Shown: positions 1-7,396, counted from the stretch's first letter. The stretch is DNA of 34,719 nt from Acidobacteriaceae bacterium (GCA_030037705.1 JASHQE010000201.1:1-34719); one strand, 5' to 3'. The notes: generated by a model not told the origin, from the letters alone. Translations and numbers: made by a program.

Positions 1-142
1 GTGAGCGGCGATGAGACCTGGGCACCCGGCGTTAAGCTTCGCCAAGAGCAACCGCAGATTCTTCGACTCGTCGCCGTGGCGACTCGCTCAGGATGACAGT
101 GCTTGGGTGGGATTTGTGTTTTCCCAGGTCTCAAAATCAAGA

Positions 143-226
143 CCCTTCGACAAGCTCAGGGCAGGCTCTGGGGTACCCTGTTCCGCTCAGGATGACATGT
201 CAAATTTAAACCATGTCATCCTGAGC
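143..226. repeat. Dispersed intergenic repeat with inverted copies of TGTCATCCTGAGC
   Basis: CCCTTCGACAAGCTCAGGGC begins at 143 and continues into AGGC. It is followed by GCTCAGGATGACATG (185-199) and its perfect 15-base reverse complement CATGTCATCCTGAGC (212-226), with a 12-base AT-rich spacer. The same word family recurs at 33892-33941. This is a short dispersed non-coding repeat of the sort scattered between acidobacterial genes. The short frames across it are not convincing genes. Confidence 0.7.
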
Positions 227-238
227 AAGTCGCCGGCT

Positions 239-261
239 GGCGCAGGACAGTTTCCTGCGCC
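239..261. repeat. Perfect 9-bp hairpin
   Basis: GGCGCAGGA (239-247) and TCCTGCGCC (253-261) are perfect reverse complements around a 5-base loop. No T-run follows on the plus strand, so this is not called a terminator. It sits inside the repeat-rich stretch 1-312 and is probably part of that material. Confidence 0.6.
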
Positions 262-288
262 AGGTGAAGCTCAGAAGGCCCTTGAGGG

Positions 289-310
289 ATGGTTTCACGG
301 ATACTGACCC
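289..310 (+). repeat. Dispersed repeat, copy 1 (ATGGTTTCACG-N3-ACTGACCC)
   Basis: ATGGTTTCACG, three variable bases, then ACTGACCC. The same 22-base pattern is present in reverse orientation at 23628-23649, more than 23 kb away. Weaker similarity seems to extend outward (a CCCTnAGGG-like left flank, ATTGATCAT-like words to the right). This suggests two decayed copies of a longer intergenic element. Confidence 0.6.
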
Positions 311-380
311 GCTACTCGCGCGGCCAAATTGATCATGGTGGCCTTTGCTCACCGCGAGAATCGTGGCAGACTCTATTTGT

Positions 381-872
381 ATGCGAGCCTACTTTGCCCT
401 GCTGTTTGCCCTCGATCTGTGCCTCTGCGCGCAGACTCCGCCGCCGGTCCCGGATCATCTCAAGCCTGCGGCCGGCGAGATTCTAATTAGCCAGACGCAC
501 GCAATCGGCGATCAAATCTATGTTTGCGATGGTTCGAACTGGACGTTCTCCAGGCCGGATGCAAAGCTGTTCGACGATTCCGGAAAACAAATTGGATCGC
601 ATTTTGCCGGGCCGACGTGGAAGTTCTCCGACGGAAGCCAGGTGAGCGGCAAGCTCGTGGCTACTGCCACGCCGGATGCAGATTCCATCCCCTGGCTCCT
701 GTTAAAAGCTACGAGTCACCAGGGGCAGGGATTGCTGGAACGCGTGACGAGCATCCAGCGGCTCTCCACCAGCGGCGGCAAGGCTCCGGCAGCCGGATGC
801 GATTCCGAACACAAAGGGCAAGAGGTCCGTTCGCACTACACGGCAGAGTATCTCTTCTATGCGGGATCTTGA
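381..872 (+). CDS. DUF3455 domain-containing secreted protein
   Basis: A 163-residue protein from ATG 381. A TTG 36 bases upstream would only add residues before the signal peptide. The N-terminus (MRAYFALLFALDLCLCAQ) is a Sec-type signal peptide. The rest fits DUF3455 along its length: an ILxxTHAIGDQIYxC opening, DAKLFDDSGKQIGSHFAGPT, then IPWLLLKATSHQGQG, a VTSIQRLxTSGG segment, and a YTAEYLFY ending. The molecular role of DUF3455 proteins is not established. They are small exported proteins, and the two retained Cys (CDGSNW, GCDSEH) could form a disulfide. It lies just after the repeat block and 232 bases before the next gene, so it is probably a single-gene unit. Confidence 0.8.
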   Translation: MRAYFALLFALDLCLCAQTPPPVPDHLKPAAGEILISQTHAIGDQIYVCDGSNWTFSRPDAKLFDDSGKQIGSHFAGPTWKFSDGSQVSGKLVATATPDADSIPWLLLKATSHQGQGLLERVTSIQRLSTSGGKAPAAGCDSEHKGQEVRSHYTAEYLFYAGS

Positions 873-1104
873 CGGCAGGCAAAAGGCGGTCTCCCTGTCT
901 GCCAATATGGTAATTGGAAGATGGATACTCGATGAGTTTCAGAATCGGTAGAAGGCGGTGGCCCGTTATGGGCAGAGCTTTTCGTTCATCTCATGCCATG
1001 CGCAACTCGGCCCAAGATTGAGCTGGTCGTCACAAAGGGTGCTCGTTTACCCTTTTTGGAGGACAGCTTGCTGCATCCCTCGCAGTGTATAGGTCCGAAT
1101 CGCC

Positions 1105-1626
1105 ATGAACAGCAAGATACCGTTACTGGAGAGAGCAACCCGCAAGGGAGCTCGTCCACACCGTCGTTTGCGCGCTGCCCATTGGAGCATCGGGATGTCT
1201 ATCTGTCTCAATGCTGATGTGCGGCGCATCTTCCAATTGCTCACGGTGCCGGAGTATGTGGAGGCGTGGGCATCTCTTCCCGGTAACGATGCAGAGACAT
1301 CCGTCGCTGCATCGCGTTCTGCGAACGATTATCGTCTCGACTTCTGTTCCGCTGGAGATCTGAAGGCCAGCATAAGCGGAACTTTCCTTGTGTGCAGGCA
1401 GCGTAAGATGCTCTTTACCTGGTTGAACCTGGGGATTTCACCGGGAGTCAGCATAGTGGATATCCGGCTGCGCGGAAATTTCGGCAGCAGTATCCTGGAG
1501 CTGCATCACGCGGACATTGCCTCCGCAGCCGAATATTTCTGGCAAATGACGGTATGGAGGGCGTCCTTTGAGAAGCTGGTTCAGCTGGTGAAAAACTCGC
1601 CGGTTGCGCTGGACGCGGTGCAGTGA
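1105..1626 (+). CDS. SRPBCC (START/AHSA1-like) family protein, tentative
   Basis: 173 residues. From about residue 27 the pattern WSIGMSICLNADVRRIFQLL followed by TVPEYVEAW resembles the first strand and helix of the SRPBCC/AHSA1 ligand-binding fold. The middle is strand-rich (DYRLDF, ASISGTFLVC, KMLFTWL, SIVDIRL, SILELHH), and a C-terminal helix (AEYFWQMTVWRASFEKLVQL) closes the fold as in that family. No signal peptide is seen, so it is probably cytoplasmic. The ligand is unknown. ATG 1195 is an alternative start but would cut off part of the first strand. The gene converges on the acyltransferase operon, 65 bases from its end. Assignment rests on fold-like pattern only. Confidence 0.55.
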   Translation: MNSKIPLLERATRKGARPHRRLRAAHWSIGMSICLNADVRRIFQLLTVPEYVEAWASLPGNDAETSVAASRSANDYRLDFCSAGDLKASISGTFLVCRQRKMLFTWLNLGISPGVSIVDIRLRGNFGSSILELHHADIASAAEYFWQMTVWRASFEKLVQLVKNSPVALDAVQ

Positions 1627-1691
1627 GATAGCGCTCGGGTGCGGCCCCGCCGTTTCCGGCAGACGCCGATTCCCCGCGCCATGCGGGATAT

Positions 1692-2639
1692 TCACGGGCT
1701 AGGAACGGCCAGCAGCGCCCCCCAGTTTAAACCTGCGCCAAAGGCCGAAAAGACAATGGGCGCGGAGGGCGTTCCATTTTGGCTGCGATGCCACTCGTCG
1801 GCTGCAATCAGCAGCGAAGCGGAAGAAGTGTTTCCGCAGCGGCGGAGATTGATAAAGAATCGCTCCTCGGGCGCCTGCAGCGCAGCGGCAACCCGCATGA
1901 TCAGGTTCTGGTTCGCCTGGTGCAGCAGATATGTGCCGGGATCGCCGGCAGTGAGCCCGTTACGCTCGAAGAGTTCGTTGATGACGCGCGGAATCTTGCG
2001 GCAGGCCTGCAGAATCACGCTGCGGCCATCCATATGAATTCGGTTTTGATGGTTCCGGCCCTGTTCAATTTTGAGGATCTCCGCTGCTGTGCCGTCCGTG
2101 TGCAGTTGGAAATCTGCGATGCGAGCGAAGCCGGTGTTCGCGTCCACCAGGCAGGCTCCCGCGCCATCGCCGAAGAGAATGGCTGTGTCCTTGCCCTCGG
2201 GAGACAGGTCGATACACCGCGACATGATCTCCGCGCCAAGGACCAGAACCCGGCCCGCGTGCGCTGCAAGTTGTGCCGCAACGGCCAAGCCGATCAACGA
2301 GCCACAGGAAGCGACGGGGATATCAAGGACCGGTGTTGCGCTCAGGCCGAGTTCCGCCGCGATCTGGCTTGCGGGGCCAGGGCAAAAACGTTCGCTCGAT
2401 CCGGAAGCGCAGAGGATCATGCCCAGCTCTTCCGCGGCTACGCCAGCTTTGTTGAGGCAAGCCTGCGCGGCCTGCAGGCCGAGGCCGGCCACAGTGTCTT
2501 CCGCCGAGGCGTAGCGGCGTTCTTCGATGCCGGTTGCGGATAGGATCCACTCCGGCGCTGCGCCTACCAGGGTAGCCAGTTCCTCATTGCGCACGCGGCG
2601 CGAGGGAAGATACGAACCGAAGGCCCGGATATAAGCCAT
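1692..2639 (-). CDS. 3-oxoacyl-ACP synthase III (KASIII/FabH-like) family protein
   Basis: 315 residues, typical of FabH-type thiolase-fold enzymes. The catalytic triad is complete: Cys112 in VASCGSLIGL, His240 in LLHQANQN and Asn270 in CGNTSSAS. The glycine-rich C-terminal strand SAFGAGLNWGA is also present. FabH enzymes condense an acyl-CoA with malonyl-ACP. Relatives such as CerJ and DpsC instead transfer acyl groups to other acceptors. The Cys context differs from the usual AACAGF of housekeeping FabH. Together with its position as last gene of the MBOAT operon, overlapping the carrier-protein gene by one base (TAATG), this suggests a dedicated enzyme acting on that carrier rather than primary fatty-acid initiation. 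That role is inference. Whether it elongates, primes or transfers an acyl group cannot be read from sequence. Confidence 0.85.
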   Translation of the reverse strand: MAYIRAFGSYLPSRRVRNEELATLVGAAPEWILSATGIEERRYASAEDTVAGLGLQAAQACLNKAGVAAEELGMILCASGSSERFCPGPASQIAAELGLSATPVLDIPVASCGSLIGLAVAAQLAAHAGRVLVLGAEIMSRCIDLSPEGKDTAILFGDGAGACLVDANTGFARIADFQLHTDGTAAEILKIEQGRNHQNRIHMDGRSVILQACRKIPRVINELFERNGLTAGDPGTYLLHQANQNLIMRVAAALQAPEERFFINLRRCGNTSSASLLIAADEWHRSQNGTPSAPIVFSAFGAGLNWGALLAVPSP

Positions 2640-2875
2640 TACTTTGTCTTGGCGGAAAGGTAAGCGTCTACTTTGACGATGGTGTCGAATTTGCGGGCCG
2701 ATAAGTCGGAGTCGGGAATTGTAACGCCAAACTCCTCCTCCAGGCCGCTCACGAAATCAGTGAGAGCGAACGAATCGAGCAGTCCGGAAGCGAATAGCGA
2801 CTCATTCTGACCGGGGTTGACCTGTTTTCCTGAAACGCGCTGAAGGATTTTAAGGATGCGTGCGTGTTGCTCCAA
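2639..2875 (-). CDS. Acyl carrier protein (DltC-like size)
   Basis: 78 residues. Ser35 in GLLDSFAL is the expected 4'-phosphopantetheine attachment site. The surrounding helices (ILKILQRVSG, LTDFVSGLEEEFGVTIPDSD, IVKVDAYLS) match the four-helix carrier fold. The LLDS form is seen in DltC and other stand-alone carriers, whereas fatty-acid AcpP has DSLD. The start is TTG at 2875: AAGGAG lies at 2887-2882, six bases upstream, and no ATG is suitably placed. The gene overlaps the end of the SGNH gene by 26 bases and the KASIII gene by one base, so translation is probably coupled. It likely presents an acyl thioester to the MBOAT protein, the KASIII protein or both (inference). Confidence 0.88.
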   Translation of the reverse strand: MEQHARILKILQRVSGKQVNPGQNESLFASGLLDSFALTDFVSGLEEEFGVTIPDSDLSARKFDTIVKVDAYLSAKTK

Positions 2876-4253
2876 GAGTAGCTCCTTGTGCCGCAGTCTC
2901 TGAATTGGGGAAGTGTTGTTTTTTGTATGTCTGATATCCGGCCATTAGATCGGCCATAAATGCGTCAGCGAGCGCCCGGTAGCCCTCGCCGGTAAAGTGA
3001 GTGTGGTCCGGCTGGGCCCAGCCCGCGGCGACCCATTCCTGCATTGCGCCGAGCCCGCCCATGCGCTCGCGTTGATCCCAATAGGCGCAACCCTCAGTGC
3101 GGCAGACGGCGCGCTGTGCCGCGACGATGCGGTCCGTGCCATCATAAGGATGCCAGACATGACGGCGCATTACGGACCGGTCTGTGGGACCAACCACGAG
3201 AATCGACGACTCCGGAACATATTGATGGATGGTATGGATGACCGATGCGAATGCCTGCCGGTAACTCTCTTCATCCCAGTGCGCGCTGGCCGCCTCATTG
3301 GTGCCATAAGCCAGAACGATCAGCGCCGGGGAGTTGTCCTTGAGATATTGCGCAAACAACTGCTGGTCCCACTTGAGGATGAGCGGCGCTTCGGCACCGT
3401 TAATCCCGATCGACTCCCACGTGACGCCCGGCTGCATGGCTACCCAGCCCAGCAGCGTGACAGGCGCGTTCTCTTCTGTGGTGACTTTGAAGTGGTGATC
3501 GCCTGCGGGGCAGTTGTAGTGGAAGGTTCCTGGGCCGATCTGCGGAGCATCGGTCTGAATCTCGGTGGGCTCGCCGTCATTGTCCGTAAAACGGAGGTTG
3601 CCGCCCCCCGGCCGCTCCAGGTATTGGAGATCAAGCGTAGTGCACGGAGCGTCGAGGGTCGCCCACTCGCCTGGTTGATCGGTTGAGATGCTGATGCCGC
3701 CCATGCCCAGCTCGCCATCGCCGAGCTGCAGGAACTTGTTGCCTTGCGTCTTCCAGCCCAATGATTGGGCCCGCGCCGAGCCGATGATCCGGTATCCGGG
3801 GAAAGGATGGCCGGCGTACGAATAACCGATACCGCCGTCGCCAAACTGCTGCTGGAAAAGCCGCCTTGTCTCACCGGTAAACATGTCGGCCGCGGTGTGC
3901 GAGTCACCCCATTGCAGCACGCGCACCGTCCCGGTCTCTGCGCTACTGCCGTCCCGCTCCTCTTCGTGGCGGGCAAGCTGGGCATAGAAGCCGTCAAGAG
4001 CCGATTCGTACGCGATCGCGTGAGGCGGAGGATCTTTGAGCCGCGCGCCGATCTCTTCCACCAGCGCTGCCCTCTGCGCGGGGGCTAGGCGTGGCGCAGG
4101 AACATGCAAGTGATTTCGCCGGACTGCATGATGGGTCTTACCGGTCGTGAGTTTTTTCGTCGCCGTCGCGGCCGGCTGCGCAATCGCCGCTGCAAGCGCA
4201 AGCAGCATCATCATTGCAGCCACGCCTGTTCCGTGCCGGTCATGCCTGCTCAT
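2850..4253 (-). CDS. SGNH/GDSL hydrolase family protein (second of tandem pair)
   Basis: 467 residues with an N-terminal hydrophobic export or anchor segment (about residues 11-30), so probably periplasmic. All SGNH blocks are present: block I QWGDSHTAAD with nucleophile Ser118, block II GINGAEA near 283-289, block III AYGTNEAAS with Asn319, and block V PDHTHFTGEG with Asp416/His419. About 165 residues of Gly- and strand-rich sequence separate blocks I and II, including GEWATLDAP and ERPGGGNLRFTDNDGEP. This looks like an inserted carbohydrate-binding-type beta domain, as in Ape1-like peptidoglycan O-acetylesterases. Such proteins either transfer acyl groups to glycans or remove them, and sequence alone does not decide. 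Its ATG overlaps the stop of the preceding gene (ATGA). The two SGNH proteins share motif order but are clearly diverged. Confidence 0.87.
   Translation of the reverse strand: MSRHDRHGTGVAAMMMLLALAAAIAQPAATATKKLTTGKTHHAVRRNHLHVPAPRLAPAQRAALVEEIGARLKDPPPHAIAYESALDGFYAQLARHEEERDGSSAETGTVRVLQWGDSHTAADMFTGETRRLFQQQFGDGGIGYSYAGHPFPGYRIIGSARAQSLGWKTQGNKFLQLGDGELGMGGISISTDQPGEWATLDAPCTTLDLQYLERPGGGNLRFTDNDGEPTEIQTDAPQIGPGTFHYNCPAGDHHFKVTTEENAPVTLLGWVAMQPGVTWESIGINGAEAPLILKWDQQLFAQYLKDNSPALIVLAYGTNEAASAHWDEESYRQAFASVIHTIHQYVPESSILVVGPTDRSVMRRHVWHPYDGTDRIVAAQRAVCRTEGCAYWDQRERMGGLGAMQEWVAAGWAQPDHTHFTGEGYRALADAFMADLMAGYQTYKKQHFPNSETAAQGATLGATRTHP
2882..2887 (-). promoter_or_regulatory. Shine-Dalgarno site that fixes the TTG start of the carrier protein
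   Basis: On the minus strand AAGGAG lies six bases before TTG 2875-2873, inside the 3' end of the SGNH gene. Good complementarity and spacing support the non-ATG start and independent ribosome loading for the carrier protein. Confidence 0.65.
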
Positions 4254-5758
4254 TGCGCCCCGGCTCTCGCGTCGTGGCTACTGCGGTTCGGACGAGGCTG
4301 CACTGCAGCCTGCAACGCGGCGGATCGTGAGGTGGCTGGGGCAGGAGCCTCCGGTACGGCGATTCCATGTTGCATCTTCCACCGATCATAGCGCAGCCCC
4401 AGTTGCTCCACGAGCAGACTGGCCACGATCGAGGCTCCCTGCGGCGTGGGATGCAGCAGATCGGCCGTCACCAGCCGCGGACTGGCCGCGTACCAGCGGG
4501 CCATGGTGCCGTTCGAGCCCATGGCGTCAAACGTATCGAAAAAGGCGCAGTGCATCTCGGCCGCCACCTGGCGCTGAATCGACACGATCTCGGGAATCGT
4601 GCTCATGGTCTCGATGTCGTCCAGCCCCGCCCGTTCTCCGCGATCCATCGGGCTCATGATCAAAATGGACGCATGGGGCGCGCCCGCGCGGATGCGCGTG
4701 ATCGCCAGCCGCAGCTCGTCTGCGTACTTGTGGTGCACAAAATCCGCATAGCTGCTCTCGTTTGAGCCGTAGTTGACCACCACCAGCGCCGGTTGAGCGT
4801 GTTGCAGTTCCTCCTTCCAGAGATCCGGCTGCAGTACGCGGGCCAGCACGCTTGTGGTTGCGCCGTTCAAACCGAGGCTGTCATAGAGCAGTCCGCTCGA
4901 TCCGCGCCGGAAGTCCACGCCGAAGAGCGTGACCGTGCCTTGGGTGGGCCGAATCGAGATCTCTTTTGCGCCCACAGGCAAGGCGACACGAACCATGGTT
5001 GCCGTTTGCTCCGGCGCGCCAGTTGCCTGCTCAACCAGCGTCTGCCCGTCCGCCTCCACGGCAAACGAACCCCCATTGGGCAAAGCCAGGTACTCGACAA
5101 AGACCGCTGTCTGATCCCGATCCTTCAGCCGGAATTTGCTCCACGCACCAGGCTGCCCTTCGAAGGCTGCGCCGCCCAGCCCATAGACTCCCTCGCGCAT
5201 AAGTCCTACGCCGGTGCGAATCTTCCAGCCCTGATCGCTCATCTCCACGCCGCGATGGCCGTACCAGGCCCATGGTTTAGCGATCAGTGTGTAGCCCCGG
5301 CCTGCATCGCCGAACCGGTGCTGCAATTGCTCGCGCGCATCGCCGGTAATCAGATCGGCGGTGGTGGGCGAGTCGCCGTAATGCAGTACCGTCACGACTT
5401 CGCTATCCCTGCCCTGCTCCAGATTCCAAAGCGTGGCAAAGAACGGGTCGAGCTGGTGAGAATCATCGACCAGCAGTGGCGATGCGGCGGGCAACTGCCG
5501 CACGTCGTGGAGCACGGGAATTTGGGGAACGGGAGGAACTGGCGCTTTGGGCCAGCGCAGCCGGAAGGCCTCGGCGAAGATTCCGGGCCCTAGCCCCTGG
5601 CCATGGTTCACGGCAGCGCACCAGATCCCGAGCGTAACGGCCACGACTGCGATCGCCAGGGCGGTTTGGCGGGGGAAGCTGTTTTTTTGGCGCAGCGGCC
5701 GCAGCTTCGGCGGGGCCGGCCGAATGGGCAGGAGCTCGGAGATCTCAGAAGTTGCCAT
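4250..5758 (-). CDS. SGNH/GDSL hydrolase family protein (first of tandem pair)
   Basis: 502 residues from ATG 5758. A TTG two codons upstream (5764) is also possible. There is one N-terminal transmembrane segment (TALAIAVVAVTLGIWCAA) preceded by a basic cytoplasmic tail, which predicts a membrane-anchored periplasmic enzyme. Catalytic blocks, numbered from the TTG: LHYGDSPTTAD with Ser132, SLGLNGATTS (block II), NYGSNESS with Asn335, and DLLHPT with Asp435/His438. A beta-rich insertion (YLALPNGGSFAVEADG and RPTQGTVTLFGVDFRRG) separates blocks I and II, as in its downstream paralogue. The gene overlaps the MBOAT gene by 14 bases and the next SGNH gene by four. By analogy with AlgJ/AlgX or PatB it may accept the acyl group exported by the MBOAT protein and place it on a glycan (inference). 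Confidence 0.87.
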   Translation of the reverse strand: MATSEISELLPIRPAPPKLRPLRQKNSFPRQTALAIAVVAVTLGIWCAAVNHGQGLGPGIFAEAFRLRWPKAPVPPVPQIPVLHDVRQLPAASPLLVDDSHQLDPFFATLWNLEQGRDSEVVTVLHYGDSPTTADLITGDAREQLQHRFGDAGRGYTLIAKPWAWYGHRGVEMSDQGWKIRTGVGLMREGVYGLGGAAFEGQPGAWSKFRLKDRDQTAVFVEYLALPNGGSFAVEADGQTLVEQATGAPEQTATMVRVALPVGAKEISIRPTQGTVTLFGVDFRRGSSGLLYDSLGLNGATTSVLARVLQPDLWKEELQHAQPALVVVNYGSNESSYADFVHHKYADELRLAITRIRAGAPHASILIMSPMDRGERAGLDDIETMSTIPEIVSIQRQVAAEMHCAFFDTFDAMGSNGTMARWYAASPRLVTADLLHPTPQGASIVASLLVEQLGLRYDRWKMQHGIAVPEAPAPATSRSAALQAAVQPRPNRSSHDARAGAQ

Positions 5759-7136
5759 AGACAAATGGAGCGGAACCCCGGCCCGCCAGCGTTTGGATCA
5801 GCAAGATCAATCCGGCCATCGCAAGGCCCTGCACCCAGAAAGGGACCCGGACGGATAGTTTGGCCGCGCGCTCGAACCAGTCCGAAGGCAGGCAATGCGC
5901 CACAGCCGCGAACAGGAGAACTCCCACGACCGGAACGGCCACGCTGCCCATGGACCAGGTATGCGCACCCAGGCCGCGCAAAATAGCCAGGGCGCTTTCA
6001 AGCGTAGCCGCACGGAAAAAAATCCATGTGAAACACACAAAATGAAAGGTGAGCAGGCCGGCGAACAGCTTGAGCCGCCATCCGGCCGGCGGCGCTTTGC
6101 GCCAGCGCTTCCAGGCGAAAACCACCCCTAACGCCAACCCGTGCAACGCGCCCCAGATCAGGAAGTTCCAGGAGATCCCATGCCACAGGCCGCCCAGCAT
6201 CATGGTGAAAAGGAAGGCATAGCTATAGGAAAGTACCGGAAATTTTCTGTTCTTGGGAAAGAAATCGAAGAGGTAATCGCGCAGCCACTCTGAGAACGTG
6301 ATATGCCAGCGCCGCCAGAACTCAGCTATGTTCAAGGAAAGGTATGGCTGGCGGAAGTTCTCGGGCAGGTTAATGCCCAGCAGCAGAGCCACTCCCCGGG
6401 CAATGTCTGTGTATCCCGAAAAATCGAAGAACAGTTGCAGCGCGTATCCATAAACGCCAAGCAGGATCTCGCTGCTCGAGTAGAGAGCTGGGGTGTCGAA
6501 GATCCGGTCGACGAGATTGTTGGCCAGATAGTCGGCGATCAGGAGCTTTTTCACGAGCCCCAACCCGATCAGCAGCATGGCCCGGGCGCCGTCTTCCGCA
6601 CTCAGCTCAAACGGCTCTGCCATCTGTTCAAGCAGTTTGCCCATCCGGGGAATCGGCCCGGCCGTGATGGACGGGAAAAACAGCGCCGCGGCGAGATAGT
6701 CAATGAAGCTGCGCGTGGGCTCCAGTTCACCGAGGTAGAGATCGATAGTGTATGTAAGCGATTGAAAACAATAAAAAGAAAGGCTCAAGGGCAGAAGCCA
6801 GCGCCAACTGGCGCCGGTTGCCAGAGGCACGAGCTTCAACGTCAGAAGCAAGCCTAAATTAATGGCAAGGGATAAGCCGAGCAACATGCGTCTCAACATT
6901 CGCTTCGGGATTCGCTTCGGGGAAACCTTTTGCCATCGGCTAAGTTCCAGGCCAATCCCAAAGTCCGCAGCAGCCGCGAACGGCAAAGCAAGATAGACAA
7001 GACTGAAATGCGCCAGAAAAAAGAGATTTGCCGCCGCAAGCAGGACGCGCTGCAGCCGATGCCACCGGGCCGTGAGCCAATACAGGAGGCACACAGCCAC
7101 TAAAAATACGAAAAAAGGACCTGAACTGAGCGACAT
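5745..7136 (-). CDS. MBOAT family O-acyltransferase (AlgI/DltB/PatA type)
   Basis: 463 residues and strongly hydrophobic, with around ten membrane segments. Family hallmarks are intact: SLSFYCFQSLTYTIDLY (119-135), FFDFSGYTDIARG (236-248), NFRQPYLSLNIAEFWRRWH ending at His278, and the catalytic-type His319 in GGLWHGISWNF. AlgI and PatA move acetyl groups across the inner membrane for alginate or peptidoglycan O-acetylation. DltB does the same with D-alanine held on the carrier DltC. This is the first gene of the operon, and all four downstream genes overlap in series. The carrier-protein gene suggests a DltB-like, carrier-fed mechanism, although overall sequence looks closer to AlgI. No good Shine-Dalgarno precedes ATG 7136. 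A 13-base palindrome lies 20 bases upstream. Confidence 0.92.
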   Translation of the reverse strand: MSLSSGPFFVFLVAVCLLYWLTARWHRLQRVLLAAANLFFLAHFSLVYLALPFAAAADFGIGLELSRWQKVSPKRIPKRMLRRMLLGLSLAINLGLLLTLKLVPLATGASWRWLLPLSLSFYCFQSLTYTIDLYLGELEPTRSFIDYLAAALFFPSITAGPIPRMGKLLEQMAEPFELSAEDGARAMLLIGLGLVKKLLIADYLANNLVDRIFDTPALYSSSEILLGVYGYALQLFFDFSGYTDIARGVALLLGINLPENFRQPYLSLNIAEFWRRWHITFSEWLRDYLFDFFPKNRKFPVLSYSYAFLFTMMLGGLWHGISWNFLIWGALHGLALGVVFAWKRWRKAPPAGWRLKLFAGLLTFHFVCFTWIFFRAATLESALAILRGLGAHTWSMGSVAVPVVGVLLFAAVAHCLPSDWFERAAKLSVRVPFWVQGLAMAGLILLIQTLAGRGSAPFVYGNF

Positions 7137-7155
7137 GGAATCGACACAAGCTTAT

Positions 7156-7168
7156 CCCACCGGGTGGG
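7156..7168. promoter_or_regulatory. 13-base palindrome upstream of the MBOAT operon
   Basis: CCCACC-G-GGTGGG is a perfect palindrome 20 bases before the MBOAT start codon. It could be an operator or a small 5'-UTR hairpin. No promoter hexamers could be placed convincingly around it. Confidence 0.3.
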
Positions 7169-7282
7169 TAATTCTGTAGTAAACAAAAGTGCCATGAGCC
7201 CCCCGTCAGGGATTGGGTGGGCATTGAGCGGCTCGGGCACGGTTCTTCCCGCTGGTGCGATGCCACGAGCGCGGATCAAGTC

Positions 7283-7330
7283 AACACGAAGGGCAGCACA
7301 AAGAACAGCACCAAGGGCAACACGAAGGGG
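7283..7330. repeat. Tandem array of four 12-bp units
   Basis: Four contiguous units: AACACGAAGGGC, AGCACAAAGAAC, AGCACCAAGGGC, AACACGAAGGGG. The consensus is roughly ARCACNAAGGGC. The array lies in the 295-base gap between the divergent MBOAT operon and the RlpA-like gene. A 91-codon frame crosses it but has no recognisable protein features. Confidence 0.75.
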
Positions 7331-7396
7331 ATATGTCCTTAAGTCACATTCGCTTGCTTTTCAACAATATACAGAAGTATACAAGGAAATTTTGTT

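Noticed and set aside
11..307. A 98-codon open frame over the start of the window
   Set aside because: It is made of the dispersed repeat words and hairpins and has no protein-like composition or upstream binding site.
1692..7136. Calling the operon a dlt (D-alanylation) operon
   Set aside because: No DltA ligase is present, the MBOAT motifs look closer to AlgI/PatA, there are two SGNH proteins, and a KASIII gene is included.
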